Positions 36,377-44,609 of a DNA stretch of 64,000 bases are shown here, one piece after another (position 1 is the stretch's first letter; every line of letters begins with the position of its first letter). The notes under the pieces are model-generated. The model was not told the origin of the DNA. It saw only the letters and a list, made by a program, of their open reading frames with translations, and searched no databases. The position numbers and the translations under genes were made by a program. This DNA comes from JAJDAT01 sp964344185. Lineage in GTDB: Bacteria > Nitrospinota > Nitrospinia > Nitrospinales > JAJDAT01. The DNA lies in the NCBI GenBank assembly GCA_964344185.1, contig CAYFMN010000002.1, forward strand, positions 186,001 through 250,000, read 5' to 3'.

Positions 36377-37168
36377 CTACTCAAAGGGCGGTTGCATTTT
36401 TCGATCTAATTCTTCTTTCGTTAAATTTAACCTTCCTTGAATAAAAGGCAGTTTACCTTCCGCTATCGATACAGCTTGACTATCTTTAAGAGCTTTGCCC
36501 AGTTCAATTGAAATCATAATTTGTTTAAATGCCTTGTTCCAATCCCTTGAATGCTCATACACACTGGCTAAATTAAGATGTGCCTGTAGGTGATTTGGAT
36601 CAAGTTTGATGGTTTTTTGATAAAATTCAATTGTCCTTGCAATATCTTGTAAATACCAATACTCTTTCGCAATTTTAAACATAAGATTAACATCATTATT
36701 TCTATCTTCCGCAATCTTTTCAAGCTCCTTAACCGCTAAATCGTTACGCACTAGTTTTCCATAAGTCGAAGCTAATCCAAACCTAGCCTCTACATTTTTG
36801 GGATCTACTTTTAAAACATTTTTATAAGCGCCAAGAGCTTTGTCTCTTTTTCCCCACTCTTCATAAATCGCCCCAATGCGAACCATAGCCAAAACATATT
36901 TTGGATTAATTTTTAAGGCTCCTTCCAACTCTTGGATCGCTTCTTCATAAGCTCCTATTCTTTGTTTTTCTATAGCGTTTTGAGTCAATTCTGCGGGATC
37001 GTTTGATCTGCCAGACGCTTCCGAATCTCTATGCGTTTGCTCATCGCCACTGCATGAAGCAATGAGCAAGATAATTGAAAAACCAATAACCTTTATGAAT
37101 TCGCCAATTCCTACTACATTTTTATAGCCGATAATCAATCTTCCTATTTTTTTAATTAGGAGAATCAA
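36377..37168 (-). CDS. TPR-repeat lipoprotein
   Basis: Up to 263 residues from TTG 37168; a later start is likely because the hydrophobic core FIKVIGFSIILLIASCSGDE is about 25 residues in. The sequence IASC is a lipobox, so the mature protein is anchored by a lipidated Cys. About five TPR units follow (AIEKQRIGAYEEAIQELEGA, ALGAYKNVLKVDPKN, TIEFYQKTIKLDPNHLQAHL). It is likely a periplasmic scaffold, PilF- or YbgF-like in style. Convergent with the cupin gene. Confidence 0.78.
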   Translation of the reverse strand: MILLIKKIGRLIIGYKNVVGIGEFIKVIGFSIILLIASCSGDEQTHRDSEASGRSNDPAELTQNAIEKQRIGAYEEAIQELEGALKINPKYVLAMVRIGAIYEEWGKRDKALGAYKNVLKVDPKNVEARFGLASTYGKLVRNDLAVKELEKIAEDRNNDVNLMFKIAKEYWYLQDIARTIEFYQKTIKLDPNHLQAHLNLASVYEHSRDWNKAFKQIMISIELGKALKDSQAVSIAEGKLPFIQGRLNLTKEELDRKMQPPFE

Positions 37169-37251
37169 CTCAACACCCCAATGAGCATCTTTAAAAATGG
37201 TAAAGTTAAGAGAATAGCATTTAAGATTTTTCCTATCAATAGTAAGAATTT

Positions 37252-37298
37252 CCTTGAAAAAAGAACTTTTTCAAGGCAGAATGTGCCAGCAATCTGCC
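37252..37298 (+). promoter_or_regulatory. Overlapping leader hairpins before the IF3-N fusion gene
   Basis: CCTTGAAAAA (37252-37261) pairs with TTTTTCAAGG (37267-37276); GGCAGA (37275-37280) pairs with TCTGCC (37293-37298). The two stems share bases 37275-37276, so they compete slightly. They lie about 50 bases before the start codon and could be a leader control element or the end of a minus-strand promoter region. Confidence 0.35.
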
Positions 37299-37345
37299 CT
37301 ATACCTTATTTAAGCATTTTTATTTCGATTTTTTTCGGTTAAAAA

Positions 37346-38767
37346 ATGCAAATTGACAAACTCCTAATCAACGAGCAAATTAAGGCTAAAGAAATAAACC
37401 TCGTTGATAACCATGATAAGTTTTTAGGCTCTTACCCTACTAAAGAAGCCATTTCAATTGCGAAGGAACAAAGTTTGGATTTAATTCAAATTATTCCTTC
37501 CAATGATCGCCCCTTTTGCCAAATATCCAAATTGGAATATTCTGCCGCAAAGGCGGCTAGGTCTTATCTAAATTATCTTTTAACATTGAATATCCGTGGC
37601 GAAGAGGCATTTGGTCCTTTAGCGCTATCATTTATCCGGGAAAATGATTTCGACAAACTGCAATTACTCCCCGAAGAACAATTTAATCTTATAATGGCGA
37701 CAATCCAGGTTTTGGCCGCCGAACCCAAACGTTTCTCGGTTAAGGTTGACCTGCTAAAAAAGGCTCAATCTTTGCTCAGCCGAACTCGCTATCACAGTTT
37801 AGATTTAAGTCGTCAAATTCAATATGACATAACTAAAACAGAAGCTGAGCTTAAAATTTACAATGAGGCAATGAAGCCGTCTTCACAGCCTACAAACTCA
37901 GAAAAACATCAACTCATCGTACAATCAGACATTCCCGAATATATTTTAAATACCGCGCAAAAAAGGGCAGCCGAGTACTATAAAGAGAAATTCAAAGTTT
38001 CTAAAAAAGGAAAATTAGCTCAACACTTTTCCGGAGGATCAAGAAAGTTTGAACCGGACAATAGCGATGTTCATAAAGAATTTCCCGGAGCTTGCGCTCC
38101 CTTCATGAATGTCCGCACAAATGCGTTTCACATAATGTTGCCGTTTGATATTAAAATCAGCCGTAGGCCCGAAGAGCAGCTAGACGCTGGAGCAAGAATA
38201 TATTATTCAAAGATGGGATATTCCTTACCGCTAGGATATGAAAAGGATAAATTGGTTAATTTTAATAACGGAGAAGTTGTTGATATAAATATGGACGATC
38301 CTAATCTCTTATTTTTTTCAGTTTCCCGAGTTAAAGAACCGGAATTTAAATATCAGGGTTCCGACCCAGGCATTCCTCCTCAATATGCCTATCCCTATGC
38401 TGTATTACAACGCACCAATTGTCTTGGTCCTTATCTGCAGGTAGTAACTAATTTTAAAGTCTGGTTTGACTCTTCCACTGTTTCTCTATTAGTACAAGGC
38501 GCGCCGGATCTTTATGAATACGGACTTCAAGGCGGTTCTGGTTTGATGACCCGCTCTCATGGATCTGATAAAGTGGAAGCTTATGCGGAAAACACAAGAG
38601 AATTATGGCAAGAAGGATTAAGTTTTAATTTCGTCAACCTGCATCTCATATTATCTCCAGGAAACGAATCGGCTTTTGTGCCATATAACACGCCGATTTT
38701 CACAATCTATCCCACGCTTAATAATCAAAATTATAAAATTGAAGATTACAGAAAAGCTTCTCGTTAA
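37346..38767 (+). CDS. IF3 N-terminal domain fused to a large unknown domain
   Basis: 473 residues. Residues 1 to about 72 are a translation initiation factor IF3 N-terminal domain: LLINEQIKAKEINLVDNHDK, FLGSYPTKEAISIAKEQSLD, LIQIIPSNDRPFCQISKLEY. The IF3 C-terminal domain that binds the 30S P-site is absent. Residues 75-185 are helical; about 230-473 are beta-rich with FPGACAPFMNVRTNAFHIML, PFDIKISRR, LGPYLQVVTNFKVWFDSS, LLVQGAPDLYEYGLQGG and PYNTPIFTIYPTLN. The last part loosely recalls double-stranded beta-helix families. Function is unknown; ribosome or RNA contact through IF3-N is an inference. It has no signal peptide and lies alone between convergent neighbours. Confidence 0.8.
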   Translation: MQIDKLLINEQIKAKEINLVDNHDKFLGSYPTKEAISIAKEQSLDLIQIIPSNDRPFCQISKLEYSAAKAARSYLNYLLTLNIRGEEAFGPLALSFIRENDFDKLQLLPEEQFNLIMATIQVLAAEPKRFSVKVDLLKKAQSLLSRTRYHSLDLSRQIQYDITKTEAELKIYNEAMKPSSQPTNSEKHQLIVQSDIPEYILNTAQKRAAEYYKEKFKVSKKGKLAQHFSGGSRKFEPDNSDVHKEFPGACAPFMNVRTNAFHIMLPFDIKISRRPEEQLDAGARIYYSKMGYSLPLGYEKDKLVNFNNGEVVDINMDDPNLLFFSVSRVKEPEFKYQGSDPGIPPQYAYPYAVLQRTNCLGPYLQVVTNFKVWFDSSTVSLLVQGAPDLYEYGLQGGSGLMTRSHGSDKVEAYAENTRELWQEGLSFNFVNLHLILSPGNESAFVPYNTPIFTIYPTLNNQNYKIEDYRKASR

Positions 38768-38776
38768 CTTTTTTTA

Positions 38777-38820
38777 GGGAACCCCTAAAAATTGAGATAT
38801 GAATTATTAGAGGTCCTCTT
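38777..38820 (-). repeat. Interspersed element, 44-bp internal-deletion copy
   Basis: Starts GGGAACCCCTAAAAATTGAG and ends GAATTATTAGAGGTCCTCTT, matching both ends of 59241-59340 with the middle 55 bases missing. It lies between two convergent genes. This is how miniature elements decay or are derived. Confidence 0.65.
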
Positions 38821-38844
38821 TAATCATCAGTGGATTAGAAATCT

Positions 38845-39852
38845 TCATCCGGCAAACGCTTCTTCGGCTTCCCTATAAATTTGATCTTTCCGCTCAAAAT
38901 GTTTCGGAGAAAAATGGAAAGGGATTAATTGCTTTACCTGGGCCATGCGAGCCAGGGTCCCGGCTTGGCGGCTGGTTAAATGTCTTCTCTCCCTTCCTCG
39001 CTCTTCTTCTTCGGCAATAAATGGAGATTCGCAGAAAAATTTATCGGCTTCCTTGACCAACTCCACGATTTTTTCATTATTTCCTTCCTGGAAAACCGTA
39101 TCAGTAATATAAGCTATTTTTTGACCCGGCGATATCTCCACAAGTTCTTCTTTCAACTCGCCTAAAGTAAACAACTTGGTCTCAAACTCTTTAAGTTCTC
39201 CAATGGGAACAGAAATTTTAGAATCATTAGGAACCTCCTCATTTATCATCGTTTTTAAATCGTTTAGCCAACGACCGGGAACAAATTTTCGAGCTTCTAA
39301 CTTTTCTTTCCGAATATTTAGATGCTTGTTCTCTACCAGCGCAAACCCCAGACAAGGCACTCTATGTTCTAGAATAGCGGTATATACTTTAAAAGAAGGT
39401 TCTTCCCATAAAGGTTGGGTCTCAGAAAAAGCTTCTTCTTTTTCGCTGCTTCTTTGAAACTTTTCAATCGCTCTAAAAGTCGCCCGACGAATTCGTCCAG
39501 GAAGCGCTTCCGTCACTTCCAGGGTAAGAGACTCATCGTATCGGTCCACTAAGTTCCAAGTGAACCCAGCTAATTTCCCTTCCACGTTTCGAATAAAGTT
39601 TTCCGGCCCAAAGAGTCGAATAGTCTTCTCTCGCCCAAAGTTTACTCTCAACAACTGATCAAACCCGACAAAATGATCAATATGCGTATGACTCACGAAC
39701 ACATGCGAGACTTTTGTTAAATCCGACCCCGGCAACGCCGACACATTTCCAACGTCGAATAAAATGCCTCGTTTTTCATAAATAAAATCTATATAAATTC
39801 CCGGGTCCCCAAAAGGGTCGTTGATTAATCTTGGTATCAAAGAGGGTTTCAT
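38845..39852 (-). CDS. RNase Z-like metallo-beta-lactamase-fold hydrolase
   Basis: 335 residues. Metal site motif SHTHIDHFVGFDQLLR, LFDVGNVSAL before it, the later YITDT and the C-terminal HLTSRQAG and FHFSPK are the RNase Z/ElaC and related phosphodiesterase layout. The gene starts at ATG 39852, six bases after prfB on the same strand, so they share a message. RNase Z trims tRNA 3' ends; pairing with RF2 in one operon makes a translation-related role plausible, but some family members cut other substrates. Confidence 0.8.
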   Translation of the reverse strand: MKPSLIPRLINDPFGDPGIYIDFIYEKRGILFDVGNVSALPGSDLTKVSHVFVSHTHIDHFVGFDQLLRVNFGREKTIRLFGPENFIRNVEGKLAGFTWNLVDRYDESLTLEVTEALPGRIRRATFRAIEKFQRSSEKEEAFSETQPLWEEPSFKVYTAILEHRVPCLGFALVENKHLNIRKEKLEARKFVPGRWLNDLKTMINEEVPNDSKISVPIGELKEFETKLFTLGELKEELVEISPGQKIAYITDTVFQEGNNEKIVELVKEADKFFCESPFIAEEEERGRERRHLTSRQAGTLARMAQVKQLIPFHFSPKHFERKDQIYREAEEAFAG

Positions 39853-39858
39853 AAAATT

Positions 39859-40966
39859 TTATCCGGCCTCGTTAGCTGCATGAAGTAGATACGCCTCAAT
39901 GAACTTTCCCAAGTCTCCATCCATTACCGCGTCAACGTTGCCCGTTTCCACTTGGGTTCGTAGATCTTTCACCATTCTATAGGGATGCATTACATAAGAC
40001 CGTATTTGGCTACCCCACTCAATCTTTTTCTTATCTTTTTCTAAATCTTTCATATCCTCCATCTGTTTTTCTTTTTCAATCTCGTGCAATCGAGCCTTGA
40101 GAACCTTCATACAAGAGGCTTTATTTTTATGTTGAGACCGTTCATTCTGGCATTGGACAACAATACCCGTCGGCTTATGCGTAATCCGAACCGCCGAATC
40201 GGTTGTATTAACGCCCTGCCCTCCGGGTCCGGAGGCGCGATACACGTCGATTTTCAAATCGGCTTCGGAGATATCTACATCAACCTCGTCATCTACCTCC
40301 GGATAGACAAAAACTGAGGCAAACGAAGTATGACGTCTTTTATTAGCGTCGAACGGCGAAATCCTTACTAAACGATGGACTCCAATTTCTGCCTTAAGAT
40401 AACCAAAAGCATATTCTCCAGAAAAAAGGATCGTCGCGCTTTTGATGCCAGCTTCATCTCCATACTGCATATCAAGGACTTCTACTTTAAAGTCGTTACG
40501 ATCACCCCAACGCGAATACATCCGCATCAACATCATTGCCCAATCTTGGGATTCAGTGCCTCCAGCTCCAGAGTTTATAGCTAAAATTGCGTTATTAGAG
40601 TCGTTTTCGCCGGAAAGCATTGCCTTAAATTCTGCGTCGGCCAATCCCTCTTCATGTTCTTTTAAGGAAGTTTCGATTTCACCAAGCAAAGATTCATCAT
40701 TCTCCTCCTGGCAAAGCTCGATCATGACCTGAATATCCTCGTTCTCTTTTAGTAGTTTGTTCCAAAGCTCAACGGGCTTTTGAAAGGAAGATCTCTTTTG
40801 CAGAATTTTTTGGGCGGACTCGTTATCATTCCAAAAATCAGGAGCCGCAACGGCTTTATCCAACTCTTCTAATTCTTTTAATTTATTAGCGACGTCAAAG
40901 ATAACCTCTTAGTCGTTCAATTCGAACGGTTAATTCTTTACATTGATTCTGATATTCGTCTAACAT
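39859..40966 (-). CDS. prfB: Peptide chain release factor 2 with programmed +1 frameshift
   Basis: Reading starts at ATG 40966 (GGGAG upstream) and gives 23 codons ending RLRGYL, where CTT TGA C occurs at 40900-40894. A +1 slip on CTT, helped by the upstream AGAGG, continues as DVANKLKELEELDKAV to TAA-type end at 39859, giving 368 residues in all. RF2 ends translation at UGA and UAA. Marks seen: the codon-reading tripeptide SPF in RISPFDANKRRHTS, and GGQ in ASGPGGQGVNTTDSAVRI. The in-frame TGA is an autoregulatory site: low RF2 lets ribosomes slip. RNase Z-like gene follows in the operon. Confidence 0.96.
40894..40905 (-). promoter_or_regulatory. RF2 programmed frameshift site
   Basis: Minus-strand CTT TGA C with the TGA at 40895-40897 in the start frame, preceded by AGAGGTTAT as the internal Shine-Dalgarno-like stimulator. 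The downstream frame begins at GAC (40896). This matches the classic bacterial prfB recoding site. Confidence 0.95.
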
Positions 40967-41159
40967 CGCTAAGCGCTCCCGTAATTTTTGATAAATAGCT
41001 AGAGTTGATCTCTAGGAGATTATTCTGGATAAATTCTGGTTCGAATTCAAGGAGAAAGCAAAAACAACCGTAAAGTTAGTAATATGAACAAATTCAACCT
41101 CGATTATATTTTTATTCCCCGCAGGCCATAAAATAGTCTAAAATAGAAAATCAAACGTT

Positions 41160-41202
41160 ATGCCTAAAGGCTTTGAAAGATAATATCTTTCGGCTTGGGC
41201 AT
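41160..41202 (+). promoter_or_regulatory. Long imperfect hairpin before the biosynthetic cluster
   Basis: ATGCC (41160-41164) with GGCAT (41198-41202) and GAAAGAT (41175-41181) with ATCTTTC (41185-41191) make a two-part stem, ending 36 bases before the first gene of the cluster. T-rich sequence follows. It may be an attenuator or an element boundary. Confidence 0.35.
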
Positions 41203-41238
41203 TCCTCATTATTTTATATTCATACCAATTTTTAATAG

Positions 41239-42423
41239 ATGAGTTCTTTAACCTCGCCACAACCAAAAACTGAAGAAACCGCAACCTCAACGCCCCAATC
41301 TGCCAATGTTTCAACAAATGGCAACGGTAATTCGGCGATTTCATTTCTAAAAAAATTGGTGAAGAAAATGCCATTTTCGATGGCTATGGACTTTTATCGT
41401 AGACGATTTCTAGATTCGCCGCTTTTCGATAGTTCTATTGAACCTATGGCCAATATTTTAGAGGATTGGCCTCGGGTTTTGGTTATAGATAACACCAATA
41501 GTTGCAATGCCAAATGCGTTTGGTGCCCAAATCCAGATCTTACCAACCTTGGCGTTATGAAAATGGACGTTTTTCGCCATATTACCGACGATTACGCAAG
41601 CCGTGGCGGCCACATTCGTTTTGGAACATTCGGCGAACCAATGTTAGATAAAACTTTAGGTCAAAAAATTGAATACCTTAGAAGGTTCCCATCAATTACC
41701 GGCGCGGAAGTTTTAACCAACGGTTATTTCTTGACGGGAAAGATTATTCCTACCCTGCTTGAACATTCTATTGCCGTTGAAATTAGCTTAGACGAGTTAG
41801 ATAAAGAAACTTTTGAAGACGTCAAAAAAATGAGCTATGACGTAGTACGAAATAACATACTGGAATTTTTAGAAGCCAATGACCGGTCTCCAAAACCTGT
41901 GCCCGTTAATTTTCGGGTAAAAACTTTAAAAACTTATGAAGAAACGGTTAATCACGAGCTTTATAAACGAATGTCAGACCATAACTGTACTATTGAACTC
42001 ACTCCAATTGACGATAATATCATCGCCAATTGGGCGGGTAAATTTGATAAAGACTCTTTCTTTGAGTCTTACGTGAACGGCTCTCCAGCTAAAACTAAAT
42101 TTAGTTATAAACAATTTAATCTAACCAACACAGCTCCTTGCGTTCAACTCTGGAAGTGGTTGGTTATATACTGGGACGCTTCCGTTGTACTATGTTGTGT
42201 CGATATGTTTTCCACTACTAGATTAGGCAACCTCAAAGATAAATCTATAGAAGAAATTTGGACCGGCTCCGTAATGACTAAAATGCGCCAAAAAATGCGA
42301 GAACGAAAACGCTTTGACATTCCAATTTGCCAAGAATGCGATATCCATCTAAGTTGGCATAACCTTAAAGAGTATTACGATAAATCGGGAGCGATTCTTC
42401 CCAGCCGGCGATTCATAAGCTAA
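41239..42423 (+). CDS. Radical SAM protein with SPASM-like C-terminus
   Basis: 394 residues. C89-x3-C93-x2-C96 (SCNAKCVWC) binds the radical-SAM iron-sulphur cluster; the following FRHITDDYASRGGHIRFG and GEPMLDK agree. Near the C-terminus APCVQLWKWLVIYWDASVVL then CC and PICQECD give the extra cysteines of a SPASM domain for auxiliary clusters. A 35-residue Ser/Thr-rich head precedes it. Such enzymes modify peptides, sugars or small molecules by radical chemistry. It opens a run of co-directional genes; a four-gene acyl/ACP set follows the gap after it. Confidence 0.87.
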   Translation: MSSLTSPQPKTEETATSTPQSANVSTNGNGNSAISFLKKLVKKMPFSMAMDFYRRRFLDSPLFDSSIEPMANILEDWPRVLVIDNTNSCNAKCVWCPNPDLTNLGVMKMDVFRHITDDYASRGGHIRFGTFGEPMLDKTLGQKIEYLRRFPSITGAEVLTNGYFLTGKIIPTLLEHSIAVEISLDELDKETFEDVKKMSYDVVRNNILEFLEANDRSPKPVPVNFRVKTLKTYEETVNHELYKRMSDHNCTIELTPIDDNIIANWAGKFDKDSFFESYVNGSPAKTKFSYKQFNLTNTAPCVQLWKWLVIYWDASVVLCCVDMFSTTRLGNLKDKSIEEIWTGSVMTKMRQKMRERKRFDIPICQECDIHLSWHNLKEYYDKSGAILPSRRFIS

Positions 42424-42451
42424 CAACGTTCTTTCTCGATTCGTCCAATCC

Positions 42452-42461
42452 NNNNNNNNNN
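42452..42461. other. Assembly gap (10 N) flanked by a 9-bp direct repeat
   Basis: GTCCAATCC lies both immediately left (42443-42451) and right (42462-42470) of the Ns. This suggests that two contigs with overlapping ends were joined by a spacer, so little or nothing may be missing. Confidence 0.85.
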
Positions 42462-42487
42462 GTCCAATCCCCAAATTTGTTTTTCTA

Positions 42488-43006
42488 ATGACCCGCCTTT
42501 TAAATATTTTAAAAATCATTTTTAATCCAACGCTGTATTCAGAAGCGCTTCGGTATTTAGTCTATTATTTTTACGAACATGTTGTCCCTATTTCTAAAAT
42601 AAATAAAGGCAAAGACGTCGATATCCACCCTACCGCTTCGCTAAGGTTTGGAGAAAATATTACGCTGGGCGATAACGTCCTAATTGAAGCTAATTGCTGC
42701 GTGTGGGCTTCAAAGGGCTCCAAAATTAAAATAGGCGCAAATTCGGCGGTAGCTTTTGGCACCATGGTTATTTCCTCTAATCATGGTTTTTTTAAGAAAG
42801 AAAGTTATACAAAACAAGAAATTTTGGAAAAAGATATCGTTATTGAAGGCGACGTTTTCATAGGAGCCAACTGTGTTATTATGTACGGCGTAACCATTGG
42901 AACAGGTTCGGTAATTGGCGCGGGAACGGTGGTTTCCAAAAATATTCCAGCTTATTCTGTCGTGGTTGGAAAAAGCCGAAGCTTAACAATTTTGGATAGA
43001 AAATAA
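42488..43006 (+). CDS. Hexapeptide-repeat acyltransferase
   Basis: 172 residues with left-handed beta-helix hexads (IHPTASLRFGENITLGDNVL, IGANSAVAFGTMVISSNHGF, IGANCVIMYGVTIGTGSVIG) and the catalytic-type His in SSNHGFF. The end (VVGKSRSLTILDRK) is typical of sugar O-acetyltransferases of the WbbJ/maa kind. It likely puts an acyl group, from acetyl-CoA or the ACP next door, on a sugar. 26 bases before the ACP gene. Confidence 0.87.
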   Translation: MTRLLNILKIIFNPTLYSEALRYLVYYFYEHVVPISKINKGKDVDIHPTASLRFGENITLGDNVLIEANCCVWASKGSKIKIGANSAVAFGTMVISSNHGFFKKESYTKQEILEKDIVIEGDVFIGANCVIMYGVTIGTGSVIGAGTVVSKNIPAYSVVVGKSRSLTILDRK

Positions 43007-43032
43007 TACATAACTGGAAGGAAAGGCGGTTT

Positions 43033-43260
43033 ATGGACGAACAGCTAAAAGAAGTCTTTGCCACTGCATTGGATTTAGAAGTCGAAGAAATTGAAGAAGA
43101 CAGCTCTCAAGATAGTCTTGAAGATTGGGATTCCCTGGGGCATTTGAATTTAATTTCCGAAATTGAAAAAACGTTTAAAGTAAAAATAACCATGAACGAA
43201 GTAACGGAAATGACCACTTACGCAAAAGTTAAAGAAATTGTGAACTCTCATCTAGAATAA
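43033..43260 (+). CDS. Acyl carrier protein
   Basis: 75 residues, strongly acidic. The phosphopantetheine attachment Ser34 is in WDSLGHLNLI (DSL motif). AAGG precedes ATG. It is a dedicated ACP of the cluster, distinct from the housekeeping fatty-acid ACP, and is the likely carrier for the substrate made by the FkbH, MaoC and SDR proteins encoded downstream. Confidence 0.92.
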   Translation: MDEQLKEVFATALDLEVEEIEEDSSQDSLEDWDSLGHLNLISEIEKTFKVKITMNEVTEMTTYAKVKEIVNSHLE

Positions 43261-43317
43261 GTCTCCAGTTAACTCTTTCTCTTAAATCTTTCAATTATTA
43301 ACGCCCCTATTTTTAAT

Positions 43318-44127
43318 TTGCCTATTCCCATTAAGCCGACTCCGAATAAAAAACAAATTTCCGTGATAAAACGTCTAATCAAAAACGTATTTGCGACAAA
43401 AAAAAGTCGAATCGTATCCAATTATTACAACATCATTAATTCCCTTTCCTCATTAACTCCTGAACCTTATCAAAACGTTCCGGAAGGGGAAAACATTGTC
43501 GTTTTTGCTCCCCATTGCGACGACGAAGCGTTAGGTTGTGGAGGTATTTTATATAAACACGCCCAAAAAGGTTGCCAGATAACCGCAGTTTTTATGACCG
43601 ATGGATCTCAATGCGAAACTAAATTAAGCAAAGAAGAAATTATACAATTAAGAAAAGAAGAAGCTCATAAAGCAGCCAAAGTTTTGGGAATCAGCCGTTG
43701 TATTTTTATGGGTTTTCCAGATAGAGAACTCCAGCACAATGAGGAAAGCGTTGAAAAAGTGGTATCTTTATTAAAGGAATTTAAACCAGAAACCGTTTAT
43801 ATTCCTTTTTATCTGGATAACCATCCCGATCATAAAGCGACCGCCTCCATATGCGTTGAATCCTTAAGACGTCAACCGGTCAAAAACTCCTTTTTTTATG
43901 AAGTGTGGACGTCAATGATTCCCAACCGGATAGTGCATATAGACGACTGCATAGATAAAAAAATGGAGGCTATTTCTATTTACCAATCCCAAAAAGAAAT
44001 TGACAGGTTTGGCGATCAAATAAAAGCTTTGAATAAATTTCGATCTGTAGGAACAAGCGAAGGTTTTGAATATGCGGAAGCTTTATATAAAATATCAGAC
44101 GATGAATTAAAGCAATGGAACTTCTAA
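43318..44127 (+). CDS. PIG-L/LmbE-family deacetylase
   Basis: 269 residues from TTG 43318 (a GTG at 43363 is also possible). The zinc site is PHCDDE (H66, D68, D69) in VVFAPHCDDEALGCGG, with PDHKAT later carrying the third ligand. The family removes acetyl groups from N-acetylglucosamine in glycolipids or small thiols. In this cluster it probably frees an amino sugar so that another acyl group can be added. It overlaps no neighbour. Confidence 0.87.
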   Translation: MPIPIKPTPNKKQISVIKRLIKNVFATKKSRIVSNYYNIINSLSSLTPEPYQNVPEGENIVVFAPHCDDEALGCGGILYKHAQKGCQITAVFMTDGSQCETKLSKEEIIQLRKEEAHKAAKVLGISRCIFMGFPDRELQHNEESVEKVVSLLKEFKPETVYIPFYLDNHPDHKATASICVESLRRQPVKNSFFYEVWTSMIPNRIVHIDDCIDKKMEAISIYQSQKEIDRFGDQIKALNKFRSVGTSEGFEYAEALYKISDDELKQWNF

Positions 44128-44143
44128 AGGGAAGCTAAAAAAC

Positions 44144-44566
44144 ATGCCGGAATACGAAGAAATTGAGGTTGGAGACGAGGCGGAACTGACTCGAACGGTT
44201 ACAGAAGACGACGTTCGTTATTTCGCGGAAATTTCAGGCGATCAAAATTTAATTCACACAGATAAAGAGTTTGCAAGTAATACTCGATTTAAAAAACCCA
44301 TTGTTCACGGAATGTTTACCGCTTCTTTATTTTCAAATTTAGTCGGCAATGTACTGCCGGGAAATGGTTCGCTATATCTAACTCAAGATTTAAACTTTAA
44401 AAAACCAGTTTTTATAGGCGATACTATTCGAGCAAAATTGACAGTATTGAGAAAAGTGGACGGCCCCAAAATTTTAGTGTTAAAAACCACTGCGTCCAAT
44501 CAAAATGACGAAATTGTACTAACAGGAAAAGGCCAGGTCACATGGGCTCGACCTTCTGAAGAGTAA
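44144..44566 (+). CDS. MaoC-like hydratase
   Basis: 140 residues of single hot-dog fold. The catalytic Asp/His pair is in SGDQNLIHTDKEFA, followed by HGMFTASLFSNLVG. It hydrates trans-2-enoyl-CoA or -ACP to (R)-3-hydroxyacyl forms. With the SDR next door and the ACP upstream it could make or use a 3-hydroxyacyl-ACP. 16 bases after the deacetylase gene. Confidence 0.87.
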   Translation: MPEYEEIEVGDEAELTRTVTEDDVRYFAEISGDQNLIHTDKEFASNTRFKKPIVHGMFTASLFSNLVGNVLPGNGSLYLTQDLNFKKPVFIGDTIRAKLTVLRKVDGPKILVLKTTASNQNDEIVLTGKGQVTWARPSEE

Positions 44567-44609
44567 GATTTTTCCAATTAAAAAACGACGTTTATCGAAG
44601 GTATAAATC

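Noticed and set aside
40864..40966. prfB starting at the internal Met (40863) with no upstream part
   Set aside because: The upstream frame, CTT TGA C and AGAGG form the standard RF2 recoding site, and the RF2 N-terminal helix matches across it.
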